This document shows, in pieces, positions 60,270 through 64,000 of a DNA stretch of 64,000 nt (positions within the stretch are counted from its first letter, which is position 1; every line of letters starts with the position of its first letter). The notes beneath the pieces are model-generated. The model did not search any database, was not told the DNA's origin, and saw only the letters and a program-made list of their open reading frames with translations. The stretch is from Luzula sylvatica. Lineage: Eukaryota > Streptophyta > Magnoliopsida > Poales > Juncaceae. The translations under genes and the position numbers were made by a program. Where the stretch lies: contig OX326957.1 in NCBI GenBank assembly GCA_946800325.1, forward strand, positions 63,741,570-63,805,569, read 5' to 3'.

Positions 60270-61866
60270 TGATACGAGGAAAATAAAGCACCTTTTTGAT
60301 ATCTAATTTGGGGATTTTAGCCCTTTTGAATCACAACTTTATATATACAATTGTTCATATTTGAGATAACAAGAATATTTCTTCACTAAGTGTGTTTTAT
60401 TGATTAATTACAGGTTTTAGAAGGAAATTCTGGGAATTTGGAAAGTGTAGTTGTCTCCAACACGTCAAGAGGAATGAAAACGATATATTGTACCGATATA
60501 TTCGGTACATGAATGAGACGGGAGGCAAACAATCATCATGGTAAAGACTTACACAAAAGTCCACACGAAAACCACTCAATCCTTAGCCCTTATCCTTCCC
60601 ACCTACCTTTGGTGGAAATTACTTCATTACCCCCAATCCTCTCCACCAACTCGTGACCAATAAAAAGACTCCGTGAGTGCTATAAATAAGACCAAGAGGG
60701 CCACGAGTTGAGGGCCCTTCTTCCCGCTCTTCGGAGCACTTTCTCTCTCTCTCTTCTCTCTCCCTCTCAAGAATTCCAAGAACCTCTCAAGAACTTCCAA
60801 GCACAATCAAGAACCTTCAAGATACTTCAAGTTCAATCAAGAAAAATCTCTCAAGGACAAGTCGAGACAAGGGAGCTCATCCCTTCGACGAATCCTTCTC
60901 ATCCTTCGAAGATCGGGCCGTGACAAGGAGCTATTCCCTACGGTGGATTTGAGAAGAAGTGCCGTGACTCGATCCGCGTTTCTTCGAAGTGATTGCGATC
61001 CGAGACAAGGGAGCTTCATCCTTTCGGGACAATCCATCACTCTCGAGACGAGGAGCAAGGATCTTTCGGTGCGAGGCAAGGAGACAAGGAGCTTCACTTC
61101 GAGGCTTTCTCAACTAGGTGTACTCCTTTTCAATTACTTGATTAATTGTTGTTTGATTGGATTTTGTTGTGTAAAGAATTCTCGGTTTAACGAATCTTTA
61201 GTTCTTTTTCTTTGCTCTAAATCTTCTTTGTTTGTTTGTGTGATTTTAGTGCTTGTTACTTAGTTTAATTACTTCTAAATTTGAATCCAAAACAAACCAT
61301 CAAATTGCTCCCAAATCAAATCTCAAATCAGAAATCCAGAACTACTTCCGTTATAACGGACTCACATTGCGTTACAACGGACTAGACGGTTGGTCCTTTA
61401 ATATTCAGTTGGTTATACTTCCGTTGTAACGCAACTAGAGTTCCGTTGTAACGGACTAGTCAGAATTTTTATTCAAGGGAATCAATACAAGTGCGTTGTA
61501 ACGGACATCTCGGTCCGTTGTAACGGATTAACCAATCCGTTGCAACGCAACCACTGTTCGTTATAACGGACAAGTATAGTGCGTTATAACGGAGGTTCCT
61601 CCGTTGTAACGGACGTTCATCTCATTTTTAGTGACAGAATTTTCACTCAAGTCCGTTGTAACGGAACCCACTTCCGTTGTAACGGACTATCTTCTGTGAG
61701 TTTTCTTTGCTATTTCTTGTCTAGTTTTGATTCATTATTTGACGCATATACTCCTCGTGGAACGAACTTTCATATTTTCCACTATACACATATATTTTCA
61801 CACTTGTTGATTGAATCGGGTTTTCGAATACAACGATAATTTTACACGCCAAAAACCCGTTCATCA
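60270..61866 (+). repeat. 5' LTR (1,597 bp), palindrome-rich family
   Basis: Starts TGATACGAGG and ends GTTCATCA (TG...CA). Aligns with the solo LTR at 33901-35582. TATA box TATAAATA at 60681-60688. The twelve-palindrome array at 61347-61686 lies downstream of it and so should be transcribed. Confidence 0.9.
61347..61686 (+). repeat. Twelve palindromic TCCGTTGTAACGGA-like motifs in the 5' LTR
   Basis: Consensus TCCGTTGTAACGGA, twelve copies at irregular spacing. Variants include GCGTTACAACGGA, TCCGTTGCAACGC and GCGTTATAACGGA. The order of variants matches the solo LTR at 35064-35402 in most positions. Confidence 0.88.
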
Positions 61867-61868
61867 AA

Positions 61869-61886
61869 TGGCGCCGCTGCCGGGGA
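61869..61886 (+). promoter_or_regulatory. Primer-binding site of the retrotransposon
   Basis: TGGCGCCGCTGCCGGGGA, two bases after the LTR end. This is close to the TGGCGCCGTTGCCGGGGA primer-binding site known from plant Athila-like Ty3 elements, which supports that assignment. Confidence 0.85.
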
Positions 61887-62021
61887 GTAATGTTTAAGTC
61901 AAATTTTGAATCAAACTTGCAATCTAGAGTGATATTTTTAATAGATTTGATACATTTGAACTTGATATTTCACTAATTTCGAAATTTTTCTATTCTTGCA
62001 AGGTACAAGAAGTGGAGCAAG

Positions 62022-63125
62022 ATGAATCATCAAGAAAAACCAATTTCGCTTCGGGAGTGGATACGTCTCGATAGAGCCGCAAAAGGATATCCGGACTCCA
62101 TGACAAATCAAGAGGTTCACGAGCTAGAAATACAAAAATTAGAATTTCAAGAATGGGAAGAAATGGAAGAAAAGAAAGATAGAGAAGAAGACGAAGCTCG
62201 AAAATCCATGGAAGAACGAAGGCTCGGATGGCTCTCAAGTTCACCCTCAAATCAAAACGATGAATCACACACCGAGACCCTTTATCAAAATCCCATCTAC
62301 AAAGCTCACCAATACGAAAACGAATCCCCATGGGGTTATGAGACACAATCCTATGCCGAAACCGCTAACAACTACTCAAACACCATGTACTCAAACCCCA
62401 TATACGAACTTCCTCAAAATGAACTCGAATTTCAACATGAATTTGAATGCCAAGTACCACCATTTCAATCCCAAAACGAAGATCCAAACCAAGAATTAAA
62501 AAGATGGATGGAGGAAATGATGGCAATGATGAAAGAGATAATGGAAAAAACAAGTAATCCCTCGAATGAGATGAAACAAGAAGAAGTAACCACCTCTCAT
62601 CTCGAGTTTTCAAAAGAGGAGATCGTGGAGATTGAAAACGACAAGAGTTCAAGTATGGGGGGATTCGATGAAAGCATTGGAATGATCATTGAAGAAGAAA
62701 AGGTGTCATTGGATTCGACTCTCCAAAAGACGGTTCAAATCACTCCAATCGATGAAAACAAGCAAGAAGAGAAATCTACAATTCTCCAAGGTGAATTCTT
62801 TCCATATATCATCAATTTAAATTCAATTAAGAACTATGATGCTTCTCATGATAGAAATTCACCTTGTGTAGATTTATCAAGGAAATCAAATACAATCGAG
62901 ACACTCACGCCTCTCACAACTCCTCTTCATCAAACTCCAAGCGATGAAGCAATTCGAAAAATTCGAAGCAAGATTGAGGAAATATTGCCGCCACTTTCGA
63001 CATATGCAAAACAAGTGATACAAGCGCCGATTTCTCTCATCTCCAACATCTCAAAGGGAGTATTTCGAGGCGGTCGAAAAGTAGCGATCCATGTTAGTGC
63101 TCCGTTTAATTTTGAAGGAGGATAA
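62022..63125 (+). CDS. Gag-like ORF of the truncated retrotransposon
   Basis: An uninterrupted 367-codon frame starting 156 bp after the LTR. The product is rich in Glu, Gln, Ser and Asn. Residues about 30-70 are strongly charged and probably coiled-coil (ELEIQKLEFQEWEEMEEKK). A degenerate NPIY repeat appears twice. A second acidic helix-like part contains MMAMMKEIMEK. The C-terminus has a conserved-looking ISLISNISKGVFRGGRKV. I see no CCHC knuckle and no protease motif. By position it should be gag or a gag-derived protein of a non-autonomous element; I do not recognise it by sequence. The open frame despite the truncated element suggests recent insertion. Confidence 0.6.
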   Translation: MNHQEKPISLREWIRLDRAAKGYPDSMTNQEVHELEIQKLEFQEWEEMEEKKDREEDEARKSMEERRLGWLSSSPSNQNDESHTETLYQNPIYKAHQYENESPWGYETQSYAETANNYSNTMYSNPIYELPQNELEFQHEFECQVPPFQSQNEDPNQELKRWMEEMMAMMKEIMEKTSNPSNEMKQEEVTTSHLEFSKEEIVEIENDKSSSMGGFDESIGMIIEEEKVSLDSTLQKTVQITPIDENKQEEKSTILQGEFFPYIINLNSIKNYDASHDRNSPCVDLSRKSNTIETLTPLTTPLHQTPSDEAIRKIRSKIEEILPPLSTYAKQVIQAPISLISNISKGVFRGGRKVAIHVSAPFNFEGG

Positions 63126-63399
63126 CATCGGCATGGTCGAGCTCGAGACCATAAACGAGAGCGCTAGCGAGGGAGGCAAACCCTCGTACCAACGGTGCAA
63201 GGACTACATGCTCAAGCTCAATTGGTACATTCCAAGATAAACCAAGAATTCCGATTCTCCATCACATCCAAAGGTTTATGCTTTTCATTCTCTCTCATTA
63301 CAAGCTAATCTTGTTTCGAATTTTTGAATATGCCACTCTTTAGTGAGCAATGAAATCATATTAGGCCATCTAATCTCAAGAAAGGAAAGGAAGTCGACA

Positions 63400-63650
63400 A
63401 GGCGAAAATCAATGTGATCAAGATGCTTACCTCCCCAAGATCGGCAAATGATGCGTTTCCTCCGAATCTCCTCGATCAACCTCCACGAATTTCCGAGCAA
63501 ATAATCGCAAAGGTGGGACCAAGACACGAGAAATGCGACAAGATGGAGACGACACCGGCAAAGGACGCGAATTCGAAATCGGTGATCGAGACGTTCAACT
63601 CCAAAAGGAAGCAAAGGTCGCGTTGGATCGACCCATTTGTGGTGACCAAT
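63400..63650 (+). pseudogene. Integrase C-terminal remnant
   Basis: A frame at 63414-63650 ends SRWIDPFVVTNV. (K/S)RW-GPFVV-V is the C-terminal motif at the end of Ty3-type pol. The rest of pol is deleted upstream, and the satellite begins right after VTNV. Confidence 0.65.
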
Positions 63651-64000
63651 GTCACGTTATTTCAACTCCCCAAAGCGCAAAAAGATTGGTATGAATCGAA
63701 AAGAAAACATTCTTTGTGTTTGTACAGTTTTGTGAAAAGTTACGTAGTAAAAGATTCGGTCCGAACCATCTCAAAAACACGTTATTTGGACTCCTCATAA
63801 TTTTTAAAAGATTGTTTTGAATCGAAAAACAAACTTTCTCAGTGTTTGCAAAATTTGGCGAAAAGTTATGTCGTAAAAGATACGATACAAATGATCTAAA
63901 ACACATTATTTGAACTACCCAAAACATAAAAAGATTGCTAAGAATCGAAAAGTAAACTTTCTAGTGTTTGTACAATTTGGTGACAAGTTAAGTAGTGAAA
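63651..64000 (+). repeat. Satellite array, continuation
   Basis: Starts CACGTTATTTCAACTCC and matches 48765-49115, 51870-52220 and 56329-56679 almost base for base. These are the positions that would follow the copy interrupted at 60269. The array runs off the window. Confidence 0.97.

Larger units (their letters stand above)
60270..63650 (+). mobile_element. 3'-truncated Ty3-type LTR retrotransposon inside the satellite
   Basis: A 5' LTR (60270-61866), primer-binding site (61869-61886), gag-like ORF (62022-63125) and a short integrase C-terminal remnant just before 63650 are present. Protease, reverse transcriptase, RNase H, most of integrase and the 3' LTR are missing. The satellite resumes at 63651, about 24 bp further on in the monomer than where it stopped at 60269. 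The element is therefore an insertion that later lost its right part together with a little flanking satellite. Confidence 0.85.

Overview
The window is nuclear DNA of a flowering plant, almost certainly a eudicot. Genes have GT-AG introns, intergenic DNA is AT-rich, plastid and cytosolic forms of housekeeping proteins are encoded, and the intergenic space is full of plant transposons (MULEs, MITEs, LINEs, LTR retrotransposons) and satellite DNA. I cannot name the species.

Six protein-coding host genes look intact. Two are tandem copies of a CCCH zinc-finger/WD40 (ZFWD) gene (290-2295 and 11190-13150, minus strand), each with 9 exons and 435 codons. The others are a small LysM protein (20162-20503, plus), a chloroplast elongation factor G (24575-27232, plus, 4 exons, 783 aa), an Hsp70-Hsp90 organizing protein HOP (28586-30708, minus, 6 exons, 575 aa) and a pectinesterase with N-terminal inhibitor domain (40287-42000, plus, 2 exons, 536 aa). 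I placed the splice sites by hand; all reading frames close across them. A GH17 glucanase relic (38598-38880) is the only clear broken host gene.

Layout: 1-13895 holds the ZFWD duplication. Between its copies lie a 4.5 kb MULE (itself split by a solo LTR-like insert), a LINE remnant and a Helitron-like end. 13895-18905 is LINE debris: a minus-strand LINE tail, a plus-strand LINE 5' part, and a 101-bp LINE 3' stub with a long target duplication. 18922-30708 is the gene island LysM - EF-G - HOP. 30953-31987 is a non-autonomous MULE with a perfect 9-bp target duplication just upstream of the HOP promoter, which carries a strong heat-shock element. 33590-37860 is a LINE ORF1 relic into which two solo LTRs, each with a perfect 5-bp target duplication, have inserted. 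39515-42534 holds the pectinesterase gene flanked by three related Mutator-type MITEs, each with a perfect 9-bp target duplication.

From about 43.1 kb to the window end the sequence is a satellite array of monomers of about 124 bp. It is mostly organised as alternating two-monomer units (about 249 bp) with superimposed 3.1-4.5 kb near-identical duplications. The array begins with an inverted fragment and is interrupted at 60270-63650 by a 3'-truncated Ty3-type retroelement. Its 1.6 kb LTR contains twelve palindromic TCCGTTGTAACGGA-like motifs; the older solo LTR at 33901-35582 has the same twelve in the same order.

The host genes are mostly unrelated in function, though EF-G/HOP and ZFWD/LysM may be old neighbour pairs. 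The unusual biology is in the repeats: the satellite's nested duplications, the palindrome-rich LTR family, and a hairpin shared by LINE 3' ends that shows a compensatory base change.
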